The notes beneath the pieces are model-generated. The model did no database searches, had not been told where the DNA came from, and saw only the letters and a program-made list of their open reading frames with translations. Shown piece by piece: positions 20,624 through 28,426 of a stretch of 28,426 nucleotides of DNA; within the stretch, counting starts at the first letter, position 1, and each line of letters opens with the position of its first letter. Made by a program: the position numbers and the translations under genes. Source of the DNA: Coprinopsis marcescibilis (Eukaryota > Basidiomycota > Agaricomycetes > Agaricales > Psathyrellaceae); contig ML210438.1 in assembly GCA_004369085.1 (NCBI GenBank), positions 1 to 28,426 on the forward strand, in the 5' to 3' direction.

Positions 20624-22027
20624 ATGGCAGATTACACGCGTCCGCGGCCATCCAGTGTATCTTTATATGATGGACTACTACGTCTGGATAGAATCAGGGC
20701 ATCTTTCGTCTCTTGGTGTGTTTTGAATCTCATATGTATACATACCCTGCTAAAGAGACATTCTCATCGCGCCTACCCAGTATTTCTCTTCTGCGAGTAT
20801 GCGTCGAGGTTCGAGGACGAGATCAGCCATATTTGGACACTGCCCGTCAAATTCTCCACGGTCCTCTACATGATATGCCGGTACATACCTGTTGGGCGCC
20901 CAGTGATTCGACTCTTGGACGTGCATGGACATATACTCCTCCCGCCGAGAACCAGTGGCAAGGCTAATGCAGCGTCTTTGGCTGAAGGAACATTAGGAAT
21001 CCTTGCGTCGTTTGCAATACTTGGTAACGCGGAATCTGCACTATCATTCTCGTGTGATAGAGGCTCAAAACGCTCCTAGCTACGTGGACTTTACGGATCT
21101 TTGCACTGTACAAGAGAAGCAAGGCTGTTCTGATCTTCTTTGGGATTGGTGGGATAGTGTGACTTGTTGTGCGGCTGGTACGTTTTCGTGATCTTTAAGC
21201 CAAGTCCTTGTCAAAGTTCAAACTGACATCAAATTATTATAGTTACATTTGTTTCGTTTTCAATACAAGTACGTTAATTGTTAATTTACACTGATGTATA
21301 GACATCGCTGATGTCTTTTAGCGCCGGACTTATAAACCCGGCCCATACACTTTTTCTGGATGAGCTCATTGGAGCTTTTCTAGAAACATGCGTGTTTATC
21401 CTCGCTTCGGTCCATGCCTGGCGGTCCCTTCGATTATCTAAAAGTGCTCGTTTTGAGGTATATGGTAATGACGAGATCCATGCTATAGTACACTCTCCGG
21501 GTAAGCGTCGCCTTAATGTTATTTTGTCGGCTTCTGCACCTCTAACCTCCTTCGAGATCTTCTGTACCTCAGGTATCGAGCTCATTCACGTCTACTATTA
21601 GCATACACAAGATATAAATTCACTGACATCAATATAGCATAATTACTACCACATGGATCTTGACACTTGGTTTCCTCTACTCGGTATGTCTCCACCTCAT
21701 TCCGAATGTCCACATGATTCACACTTCTCACCTCAAGAGTTACCCCATGGTCGCGGTAATTGCCAACGACTTCAACGTTCCGTAAGTGCATTCCACCTCT
21801 ACTATACTCTACACATTACTTACCAGATATTAATACGCTACTTACTTATATACTGACACTGCAGTCTGCGCGCCTCAATGACCGCCCGCTTCCTCCTCGA
21901 TCTGCGAAAGTGGGACCATCGGCACACAGGATCAAGTACCGATCAGCAGCTGCCAGCTCTGGTATTTGCTCATAAAAGACATGTGCTAAGTTTTGAGACT
22001 GATTCGGAGAGAACGTTCCGGAATTGA
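20624..22027 (+). CDS. DUF6533-type membrane protein, possibly decaying
   Basis: Family identity is clear in pieces. Exon 1 (20624-21023) has CEYASRFEDEISHIW then FSTVLYMICRY, the DUF6533 signature. After a 56-bp intron (21024-21079) comes TWTLRIFALYKRSKAV and a hydrophobic helix. A downstream exon begins near 21311 (LFLDELIGAFLETCVFILAS, AWRSLRLS). Further pieces read LLRDLLYL, SIITTTWILTLGFLYS and VAVIANDFNVP. The last exon (21865-22027) reads TARFLLDLRKW and ends at TGA. Several junctions between 21130 and 21650 could not be resolved, and the frame after GIGGIV meets a TGA (21162-21164) unless it is spliced out at a weak GTGTGA donor. It is paralogous to the gene at 12064, which shares TARFLLxLRxW and LRxFAxxxRSK. 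It is likely a seven-helix membrane protein of unknown role, or a recent pseudogene. The start is uncertain. Confidence 0.55.
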
Positions 22028-22500
22028 AATGTACCTAGTGTGGATACTTATGTATGTGTGTACTAGATCTGGCTGTACCAGTCCGGCCGCGTTTATGGAC
22101 ATTTTACTGGCTTACCTCGTGAATGGTATTCATCTTGTCTGCCATTCGGATCTGTCATGCACAATAAAAAAGCCGACAGTTGTGCTGGCGCATTGCTTGC
22201 AGACTATGCACCCTTCTTTTGTGTGTTGTGGGATATCGAAAGGATGTTTGACACCATAGAGTACAGTCCAGCCTACTATGGCATGAGAAACCTGACGTGA
22301 TGGACGGGCTTCTCCCTTGGGCGGGATTTAACTTGAAGGATTGAGCGCATGGTGAAGTGTCAAAGAGAAGCTGGTATGGATCAACGTTCTCAAGAGTGCT
22401 TAATAGACTGTGGGGACTGTATCTGTTCCGTGCCTCTATAAAGGCGATGTCACCAGCCGTCCTCACAGGCTCGCTACTGCGAGGTCTTCACAGCTTCGCG
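22028..22500. promoter_or_regulatory. Upstream region of the secreted DUF5648-like gene
   Basis: No gene was recognised in the left part. A TATA-like CTATAAAG at 22436-22443 lies about 60 bp before the ATG at 22501. A frame open from 22357 is not continuous with the mature protein. Confidence 0.45.
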
Positions 22501-23161
22501 ATGAATCTCGTGTACATCTTTGTCTTGGTCTTCGCCTGTGCGTTCGATTTGATATTGGCTTCGCCCGTCAATGGAACTAGCGAACACAGACTCGTGGTAT
22601 GGATTCCCTCATTCTCTCAATGCTCATTCCCTAAAGCAAGCATCATAACCCAAATGACAGGCTCGTCAAGACCTATCTTGCGGCCAGCTGAGCACGCGAT
22701 CCCACCCCCTATTCCGCGCAAACCATCCCGGGGAAGGCGACTGGCTTTTCTCCATCAGCGCAGCCGAGCTCACAGAAGCCACGCGACGAGGCTACGTATT
22801 CAACTCTGCTCTGCCCGGCATAGGCAAAGTGTGGTTGGTGCCAGAGACGCCTGACATGATTCCCCTCTTCCGACTCTGGAGCAACGCCATCTTCGATCAT
22901 CTCTACACGACCGACGTTACCGAGATGAACACTGCTATAAACGGTCCGAACAAGTACCAGGTCGAGCAGATACTCTATGTGTACCAGAACAGGTTCCCGT
23001 GCCCCCAGAACCCGAATATCAGGCCTGTGGCGTTGTACAGGCTGTATCACTTTGGGAGGCGTAATCATATGTTAGCGGGAGGGGAGGCGGAGAGAGATAA
23101 AGCGATATTCGATGGGTTCAGTTTCATTCGACTGGAAGGGTTTATGTTCCCGCCACCCTGA
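22501..23161 (+). CDS. Small secreted DUF5648-like three-repeat protein
   Basis: Two exons: 22501-22596 and 22661-23161; 198 residues. The intron (64 bp) uses donor GTATGG; a donor three bases earlier, GTGGTA, is possible and would drop one Val. The start begins a signal peptide (MNLVYIFVLVFACAFDLILA) cut near SP. The mature protein has three repeats of the [PA]-L-[FY]-R-x-x ... D-H-x-Y-T-T ... E type: HPLFRANHPGEGDWLFS (47-63), PLFRLWSNAIFDHLYTTD (100-117) and ALYRLYHFGRRNHMLAG (156-172). The middle one is canonical; in the others the DHxYTT core has drifted. These repeats match the beta-trefoil-like DUF5648 family found in bacterial and fungal secreted proteins, sometimes beside hydrolases. 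The role is probably ligand or glycan binding outside the cell, inferred from family only. Confidence 0.75.
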
Positions 23162-23797
23162 AGGTCGAGGGTAGTCAGCGTGTTAAACCAAATGTATGCT
23201 TTCATGCATGGAATAGAATCGATACTTGTCGGTCCAGTCGATCTTTGCCTTTATTCCACACCATACCTTGGCCACAATGCGTGAAATGGACGACGTCCAT
23301 CAGAAATCAGCACACACTTTTTAGCGCCCGATCTTTTATCGACGGCCGGATTGTGCCGAGGCAGACAAACACGCCAATACACACGCAGAATATTCCAACT
23401 TGTGGTCGTCCGACGTCAAGCTGTTTTGCTTCTACAGACTGTGCTCAACGTATCGCCCACTTACTTGGGAAGATGCAAGTTCGACTGCCCAACGCCCGAA
23501 TTATGCACCTACACCATACGCGATATCTTTCTGGCCATAGCGGAGATCCCAGGTCGAATTCTCAAGAAAATTAGATGGTTCAAGCCGCGGGTTCTATGTG
23601 TAGGTACGTTCAGTTTCAACCGGTACAGCCTTCAGTGTTGACTCGTTTACAGGACTCAGATGCCAATCTGACTCGATGCTTGTCATTTAGGCCGGCACCC
23701 ACAGCGCCCATCACATTGACAGTCTGACTCACGCCACATCCTCCTGCTGAGCCCTTAAAGAGTGAAAATCGCCTACTGTCCTTCAGCACAGTCCAAC
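23162..23797. other. Gap with an unsupported short frame
   Basis: About 630 bp between two plus-strand genes. A 96-codon frame (23351-23641) includes CKFDCPTPELC and a basic segment, but it has no signal peptide, no family and an overlapping frame (23245-23574). I do not call it a gene. The right end is the promoter and leader of the gene at 23798. Confidence 0.4.
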
Positions 23798-25741
23798 ATG
23801 ACTTCAAATACTCGACCCTCTATCGACGAAGACGACTTTGAGCTGGTGCACGCCGAAGATGTGCCAGGACTCCCCACAGGCACCACCGCGACAACCACTC
23901 TTCCAGGAGCGTCCCCAAACACCCCTACCTATGACATCGAAGCATTGAGGAAGCTGTTCAGCGAGCTCAACACGGCCTTGCAGCGTACAGTTGACAAACG
24001 CGCCAGCGGCGCCCCTCTATTCCACGCCAACCTCGACAAACCGGTCTTCACCACACACCTCGAGAACCTCCCCGCAGACATGCGCCAGTCCGATAACTGC
24101 AACGCTTGCGGGCACTTCCTCAACAGATACGGGGACCTTTGCACCATCAATGATGACGACGGGACGCTTTCGCCACTGCTCTGGCCCAACGACGCCGACA
24201 TTGATGCAGTGGGTGTACCAGACATCTATCACGGCGCGGTGAAAGCTATCCGGTCAGCTTTTGCAGGGAAGGGTGTACGAGAGCGGTACGAGCTCCTCAA
24301 CGTAGACGACTTGAAGCTGGGCAGGGAGAAGACAACGGAGACGGCCTGGAGGCACTTCAGCGTCACCCTCGATCCCAAAACCTGGCCCGTCATTCAGGAT
24401 ACGTCCGGAATTGTCGATATGCAAACGGCGAACGGGATGCTCACTCGGATCATCGACGACAACACGCTCGAAAACATCAACAAGACACACCACCTCCTCC
24501 ACGAGAAGCTCCCCTACTCTACGTCGCACAAGCCGGCTATCGAGTGGTTGCGCAAGTTCGTTGTGAAGGTGGACGGGTTGGGAAGCGGGCAGGTCGAGCG
24601 ACAAAACCTCGTCCACCTCTACGCCGCGAAGGCTTGGGCAGGCTGCCTCTCATCGCTGCGGGGCGGGATGATCGGCGAATTGTTGGAGATGGTGTCGAAC
24701 GGATTGGAGTACCACGAACTGGAGGCAAAATGGAATGCGCTCGCCAATCCCACGAATTACCTGCGGCCTACGGCATTACCATCGGTGGGCAACATCGAGG
24801 TGGCAGAGAAGACGTTCCAGCAGACGGGGTATACGAAGGATGACCTGAAGCGGTTCTATGTCGCCACGGACGAGTTGCCGGAGGGCGCGTTTCTGTGGAG
24901 GGATAAAGGGGCTTTGAAGGCAGATGCGGAGGGCGCGAAGGACGTGGACAAGGGCGCCGGCGCCGGCGAGATATTTGGGGACCTCAAGAAGATGGTCCAG
25001 GACCAGGACAAATCCAAATCCAAATCTGCCGCGGCAGACCACCCCTCGCCCGACGACGACGACGGTGCACCCGCCACCTCCATATCTTTCCGCAACTTTG
25101 CCAAACGTGTATTGCCAACCGCCACCTCGCTCGAGTTTTTCCTGCAGAAGCAAGAGTGCGTCACGTTCTTCACGCGTGGGGCGCCCGGATCCAAATCGCC
25201 ATTCGTATTTGATGCGGCGGACCCTGCGAACACGATGTCGTGGTATTACTGGGGCTCATCGCAGCAGCCGGAGAAGGCGTCGCTCAAGCCTGGCTGGAAC
25301 CGCGTCAGCGCCATCACCACCTTTCCGCACATGTGGGACTACCTTACACCTGGTGGGGCGCTGCAGTGGGAGGGCGGCGACCAGGCGGCGCTGTCGGTGG
25401 AGGAGGCGGAGGGGGGCAAGGGGCTGAAGTGGCTCCATGCGCGGCATGATGTGCGGTTTTTGTGGGTGTTGGAGGGGGTGAAGGAGACGGCGAGGATGCC
25501 GTTGTGTTTGTTCCCGACGTTTATGAAGAATGTGTTTCATGGGGTGAGGAAGAGTGTGGAGGCGTTTAGCGCGCAGGGGGTGGTGGAGTGGCCTTGGGAG
25601 GGTGATAAGGACGAGGAGGGGGCGGTTAAGAGGGTGTGTGGGGGGATGGCGAGGGCTAAGGATGGGTGGAAGGAGACGACGGTGCGTGTTGGGACGGATA
25701 AGGGCGTTGTGACGCGGTATAAAATTACGTTGTTTGATTGA
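23798..25741 (+). CDS. Intronless 647-residue protein of unknown function
   Basis: Single open frame from ATG 23798 to TGA 25739-25741. The frame extends to 23762 only through a GTG, so 23798 is the start. There is no signal peptide or membrane helix, so it is probably cytosolic. Visible features are an acidic N-terminus, then FTTHLENLPADMRQSDNC (84-101) leading into C-x2-C-x2-F-x3-Y-G-D-L (C101, C104). A low-complexity Lys/Ser/Asp linker lies near 400-435. A C-terminal domain follows with MSWYYWGSS, FPHMWDYL, VRFLWVLEG and LFPTFMKNVFHGVRKSVEAFS. From memory this layout (paired Cys near RYGDL, SWYxxxGS, LFPxxxxxxxHGVR) also occurs in uncharacterised actinobacterial and actinophage proteins. 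If confirmed, that would fit ancient transfer, as would the lack of introns beside intron-rich neighbours. The 3' third is very G-rich. The function is unknown. Confidence 0.85.
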   Translation: MTSNTRPSIDEDDFELVHAEDVPGLPTGTTATTTLPGASPNTPTYDIEALRKLFSELNTALQRTVDKRASGAPLFHANLDKPVFTTHLENLPADMRQSDNCNACGHFLNRYGDLCTINDDDGTLSPLLWPNDADIDAVGVPDIYHGAVKAIRSAFAGKGVRERYELLNVDDLKLGREKTTETAWRHFSVTLDPKTWPVIQDTSGIVDMQTANGMLTRIIDDNTLENINKTHHLLHEKLPYSTSHKPAIEWLRKFVVKVDGLGSGQVERQNLVHLYAAKAWAGCLSSLRGGMIGELLEMVSNGLEYHELEAKWNALANPTNYLRPTALPSVGNIEVAEKTFQQTGYTKDDLKRFYVATDELPEGAFLWRDKGALKADAEGAKDVDKGAGAGEIFGDLKKMVQDQDKSKSKSAAADHPSPDDDDGAPATSISFRNFAKRVLPTATSLEFFLQKQECVTFFTRGAPGSKSPFVFDAADPANTMSWYYWGSSQQPEKASLKPGWNRVSAITTFPHMWDYLTPGGALQWEGGDQAALSVEEAEGGKGLKWLHARHDVRFLWVLEGVKETARMPLCLFPTFMKNVFHGVRKSVEAFSAQGVVEWPWEGDKDEEGAVKRVCGGMARAKDGWKETTVRVGTDKGVVTRYKITLFD

Positions 25742-26507
25742 GCGGCTAGTTTAGTTGGACGAATAGGCGTGTATTTGTATTACCTGTAATATATAATTGG
25801 ATTCCTTTGAGTCCCAAGTCCTTGAATCTCTCAGAAAACTGTAATATTACAGGATTCGTTTAAATGGGGGTCCCTATCACGGACCTTTTCCGTTAAACGG
25901 GACGTTTATTCACGTTATGCCTGTACAACGTTTATTATCCGTCTCGTGCAAGCAGTAACCCCTGGTTTTATCGCGAATAAACGCTGTTATCTGTCGTTTA
26001 TTGAGATCTAGATCCTTCTAAATACACAAATGTCTCGTAACCGTTTATTGGGAATGAACTCTGTTTAAAAGATGGTTGCATGTATGAAGCCTTCCCTGAC
26101 CGTATGCGAAGGGAATCCCATTCACAAAGAAAGGGGTCAGAGTGCACGACCGTGACGATCAATCAGGTCATCGATAATGGCCATTAGAACTGCCGTTTAT
26201 TCGCCCTTTTACACCCCGAATTCTATCTATCAACGACTTCTTTCTTTCGCGAAGCGCTTCTGTATTCAGTTCCTTGATCCGCACCCCTGGACTTGCCCGT
26301 GAAACACGAAGAAGGCATCCATCGTCCAGACTCCACGACTGGCAGCATATTCAAAATCGATTGGCGGCTAATCTTATAGCCACTCTTGACATTGCGCAGC
26401 AGGAGGGTTCGATCCCGGTTCCCGTTCCTTTTAAAGGCCGGCTTTCTCGAGAACGAGAACCCCAATCTTCTCCATCACTGACTTACTTCTCAAGCCTGTC
26501 CAAAATA
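25742..26507. promoter_or_regulatory. Intergenic with six CGTTTATT words
   Basis: No gene. The octamer CGTTTATT occurs at 25903-25910, 25929-25936, 25995-26002, 26042-26049 and 26194-26201, and inverted (AATAAACG) at 25976-25983: six copies in about 300 bp. AATAAACG resembles the forkhead-factor core. Related GTTTAAA and GTTAAAC words are also frequent. The block lies upstream of the secreted protein at 26508 and downstream of the intronless gene, so it could be a regulatory array for the former. Confidence 0.45.
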
Positions 26508-27786
26508 ATGCAGCTTACACTAAATTTATCGATCATCCTCTTCTCCGTCGCCGTCGAGGGGGCTTGGCTGCATGGTCGTGGCGAGATCAGGTCCCCAGTT
26601 GCGTTCGAGACCGCTGCTGCTGCTGTTCCTTCACCTGTAGAAAGTGCGATCGCAGCCGCGATAACTGCGACACCGACTTATGTTCTTCCCTACGCTGAGT
26701 GTAGGTTCTGATCTTGATGACTGGTATCTCTCGTGCTGACGATCATATTTGTTTTGCGGGTTACTAGGTGGTGGGATCGGGTATACAGGACCCACTCAAT
26801 GCGCACCGTACGTCTACCTCTAGAACTATAGGTTTGTCAACAGACGCTCACGCAGCGAACGTTCGCAGGCCTGGATACCAAAACTGGTCGCCCCATTACC
26901 TGACCTGCGAGTTAGACCACAGAGTCTGTAAGTCTTCAGAACTTCATATATAATCAGCGTCGCATAAACAAAAAATAAAATACTAAAAGCTGACTTGGAA
27001 CTCTACTAGGGGTGACGAACTCGATGTCCACTTGCGCGCCATGCACTAGGACGCAGTGTGGGGGATGCATGTCGGGGTCGTACCAAACCGTGACTTACGA
27101 CGGGACGCGTTGTCCGCAGTGTACTTGCCTCGCGTACCCTCGCTCGAGCACGGTCGTTCTGGGGACCCGATACGAGGCATATCCGTACGAGCAATGTAGG
27201 ATGTCTCCTCTTGATATCAGATATAATGTTTATTACTCACGTCGACTGCCTTGTACCTACTATTAGGTGGTGGTCCTGGGTACACCGGTCCAACCGTGTG
27301 CAATGTGTAAGCGACAGTCTCCTCGAACGACATTCTCTCTACAGTCCGGACTGACTTAATTATCATCTCACCTAGATATCCCTATGACTACATGGCAGCC
27401 GCCTGCTTCCCCGACAATCAAACCCGTAAGCGCCCACATCTTCCTCCCAAGTACATTCGCTTACCCAGATCACAGCCGAAACATCCTTCTGCGACTTCTG
27501 CCCGCGCTTCACAGGGTGCCCCGCCAATTTCTCATGCACAGAAACGGGGCTTGTGACACGGACGTGGAAGCCAAGTACCGACTGCGCGCAGTGCACCTGT
27601 GTAGTTGCGGCCTCTACGACGACGTTGCCGTGTCCCGTCTTCTCCTGCCCCGGCTGCAAAAGTGACGAGAACAACGGGATTCACTCGCCCGCGACTGGGT
27701 GCCCGTATTGTACGTGTTACCCGAAGACTACAGTCACGCCTACAAGTACCCCTTTGGTAGATATACCAATTACCTTGGCGCCATAG
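26508..27786 (+). CDS. Secreted protein with two CBM1-like domains and three cysteine modules
   Basis: Seven exons: 26508-26700, 26768-26807, 26869-26927, 27010-27195, 27267-27303, 27376-27425, 27476-27786. The total is 876 nt, 291 residues, every phase consistent. A signal peptide (MQLTLNLSIILFSVAVEGAW) starts at ATG 26508. Order of parts: an Ala/Pro linker; CBM1-like 1 (about 61-91, ECGGIGYTGPTQC then NWSPHYLTC); cysteine module (106-137, C-x2-C-x4-C-x2-C-x14-CPQCTC); CBM1-like 2 (about 156-182, EQCGGPGYTGPTVC then YDYMAAC); a long cysteine module (CDFCPRFTGC...CAQCTC); a final module (CPVFSCPGC...GCPYCTC); and a Thr/Pro tail. Both CBM1-like domains keep the first half of the cellulose-binding fold and the aromatic patch but lack one of the four usual Cys. 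It is likely extracellular and polysaccharide-bound. No catalytic domain. It is the closest relative of the gene at 18225. Confidence 0.85.
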
Positions 27787-28005
27787 TCGAGGCGAGATCG
27801 TGTAGTTGAATTGTCTGAGCAGTGGTTATTGTATGCTCAATCGAACTGGATTCTCGCCGCTTCCCAGATTCCTATTCCTACTCAAGAATTTCAAGTTTGT
27901 TTGCCGGGGTGCACAAAATAATCATAAAACACGTCTGAGCGAGCACAATCACCATCTGGAGCTCATTTAATCTCCATTTGGACTTTAAGGTACGGCCTCA
28001 AAGAG
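27787..28005. other. 3' flank of the CBM1 gene
   Basis: Short A/T-rich spacer between the stop at 27784-27786 and the 330-bp repeat. No feature beyond possible polyadenylation-like A-rich words near 27917-27930. Confidence 0.4.
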
Positions 28006-28335
28006 GGTGTAGAGACTGGGACTTGGCTGTGAACAGCCAAGCCCATCTCTGTTCTCCTATCACAACGCATCTCGCACCCACAGCGCCAACACGGTGCAAT
28101 CATTTAGGCGCCTGATCACGTGACCACCGAAACTTCGAGATTCCCGCCCGTCGCATGCATCCAAATCCCCTTTCAAGCCACATCTCCGCCCCAAAACACC
28201 CTCAGCCCCACTCTTTCGATCATCGGGCACCCACCCTGGACTTCATCTCGCTTCCGAGCACCCAGCAAGGTCCAGAATTGGCTTAGTGCGTGGGAGACCG
28301 ACCCTGAAGACCCGAAAATACCTCAAACACAGGGA
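28006..28335 (-). repeat. 330-bp dispersed repeat, copy 2 (inverted)
   Basis: Reverse-complement relative of 7473-7802. It starts sharply at GGTGTAGAGACTGGGAC (28006), just as the other copy ends, and fades near CACAGGGAAGATTGG (about 28335). The start also carries a small hairpin, CTTGGCTGTGAACAGCCAAG (28023-28042), mostly kept in the other copy. A CACGTG word occurs at 28117-28122 in this copy only. No coding content is shared. Confidence 0.85.
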
Positions 28336-28426
28336 AGATTGGGCCGGTAAATCGTTTTTCATCGTATCTATACCCGTGTTTAGGGCTCTGTCTTGCATAT
28401 ACGAATATTCCAGAGCCTCTTGGCTC

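Noticed and set aside
23351..23641. 96-codon frame with CKFDCPTPELC
   Set aside because: No signal peptide, no module spacing like the cysteine-rich family, and another frame overlaps it.
23762..23797. Upstream extension of the intronless gene
   Set aside because: The extension begins with GTG, not ATG. The first ATG of the frame is at 23798.
26406..26415. GGTTCGATCC, a tRNA B-box-like word
   Set aside because: No T-stem, anticodon stem or acceptor stem can be folded around it, and no A box lies at the right distance.
7473..28335. A 20-kb transposon bounded by terminal inverted repeats
   Set aside because: The two 330-bp copies are old and diverged, no transposase or recombinase gene lies between them, conserved housekeeping-type genes do, and no target duplication is visible. 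Two independent insertions are simpler.

Overview
The window reads as nuclear DNA of a mushroom-forming basidiomycete (Agaricomycetes). Almost every gene is cut by many short introns (about 48-120 bp, GT...AG), and the families present are typical of that group: DUF6533-type seven-helix membrane proteins, single-pass proteins with paired lectin-like beta-sandwich domains and a proline/tyrosine C-tail, secreted CBM1-bearing proteins, and an Mpv17/PMP22 protein. I rebuilt the exons by hand from splice signals, reading phase and comparison between paralogues, so exon ends are predictions.

Layout, left to right. 1-5000: two minus-strand copies of the lectin-like single-pass membrane family. The first (700-2511) is broken by three frame changes and one stop; the second (3248-4675) is intact. 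5000-8000: a long stretch without a clear gene, then a small secreted cysteine-rich protein (6507-6935, minus) and one copy (about 7473-7802) of a 330-bp repeat. 8201-9865: third, intact copy of the membrane family (minus). 9900-12060: no confident gene. 12064-13653: DUF6533-type membrane protein (plus). 14418-15476: NmrA/EasG-like NAD(P)-binding protein (plus). It converges on an eight-exon Mpv17/PMP22 gene (15641-16856, minus). 17271-19620: two minus-strand secreted cysteine-rich proteins, the second with six cysteine modules. 20624-22027: a second, less certain DUF6533 gene (plus). 22501-23161: small secreted DUF5648-like protein (plus). 23798-25741: intronless 647-residue protein of unknown function (plus). 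26508-27786: a seven-exon secreted protein with two CBM1-like domains and three cysteine modules (plus). 28006-28335: the second 330-bp repeat, inverted relative to the first.

The most distinctive content is a set of four secreted proteins (6507, 17271, 18225, 26508) sharing a six-cysteine module, C-x4-C-x2/3-C-x14/15-C-x2-C-x-C. Two of them place CBM1-like carbohydrate-binding cassettes in front of it. The spacing resembles the antistasin-like protease-inhibitor module, an inference from spacing only. They share the window with expanded families of cell-surface proteins (three lectin-like, two DUF6533), so the region looks like a rapidly duplicating accessory block around two conserved genes (NmrA-like and Mpv17). 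No rRNA, tRNA or CRISPR was found.
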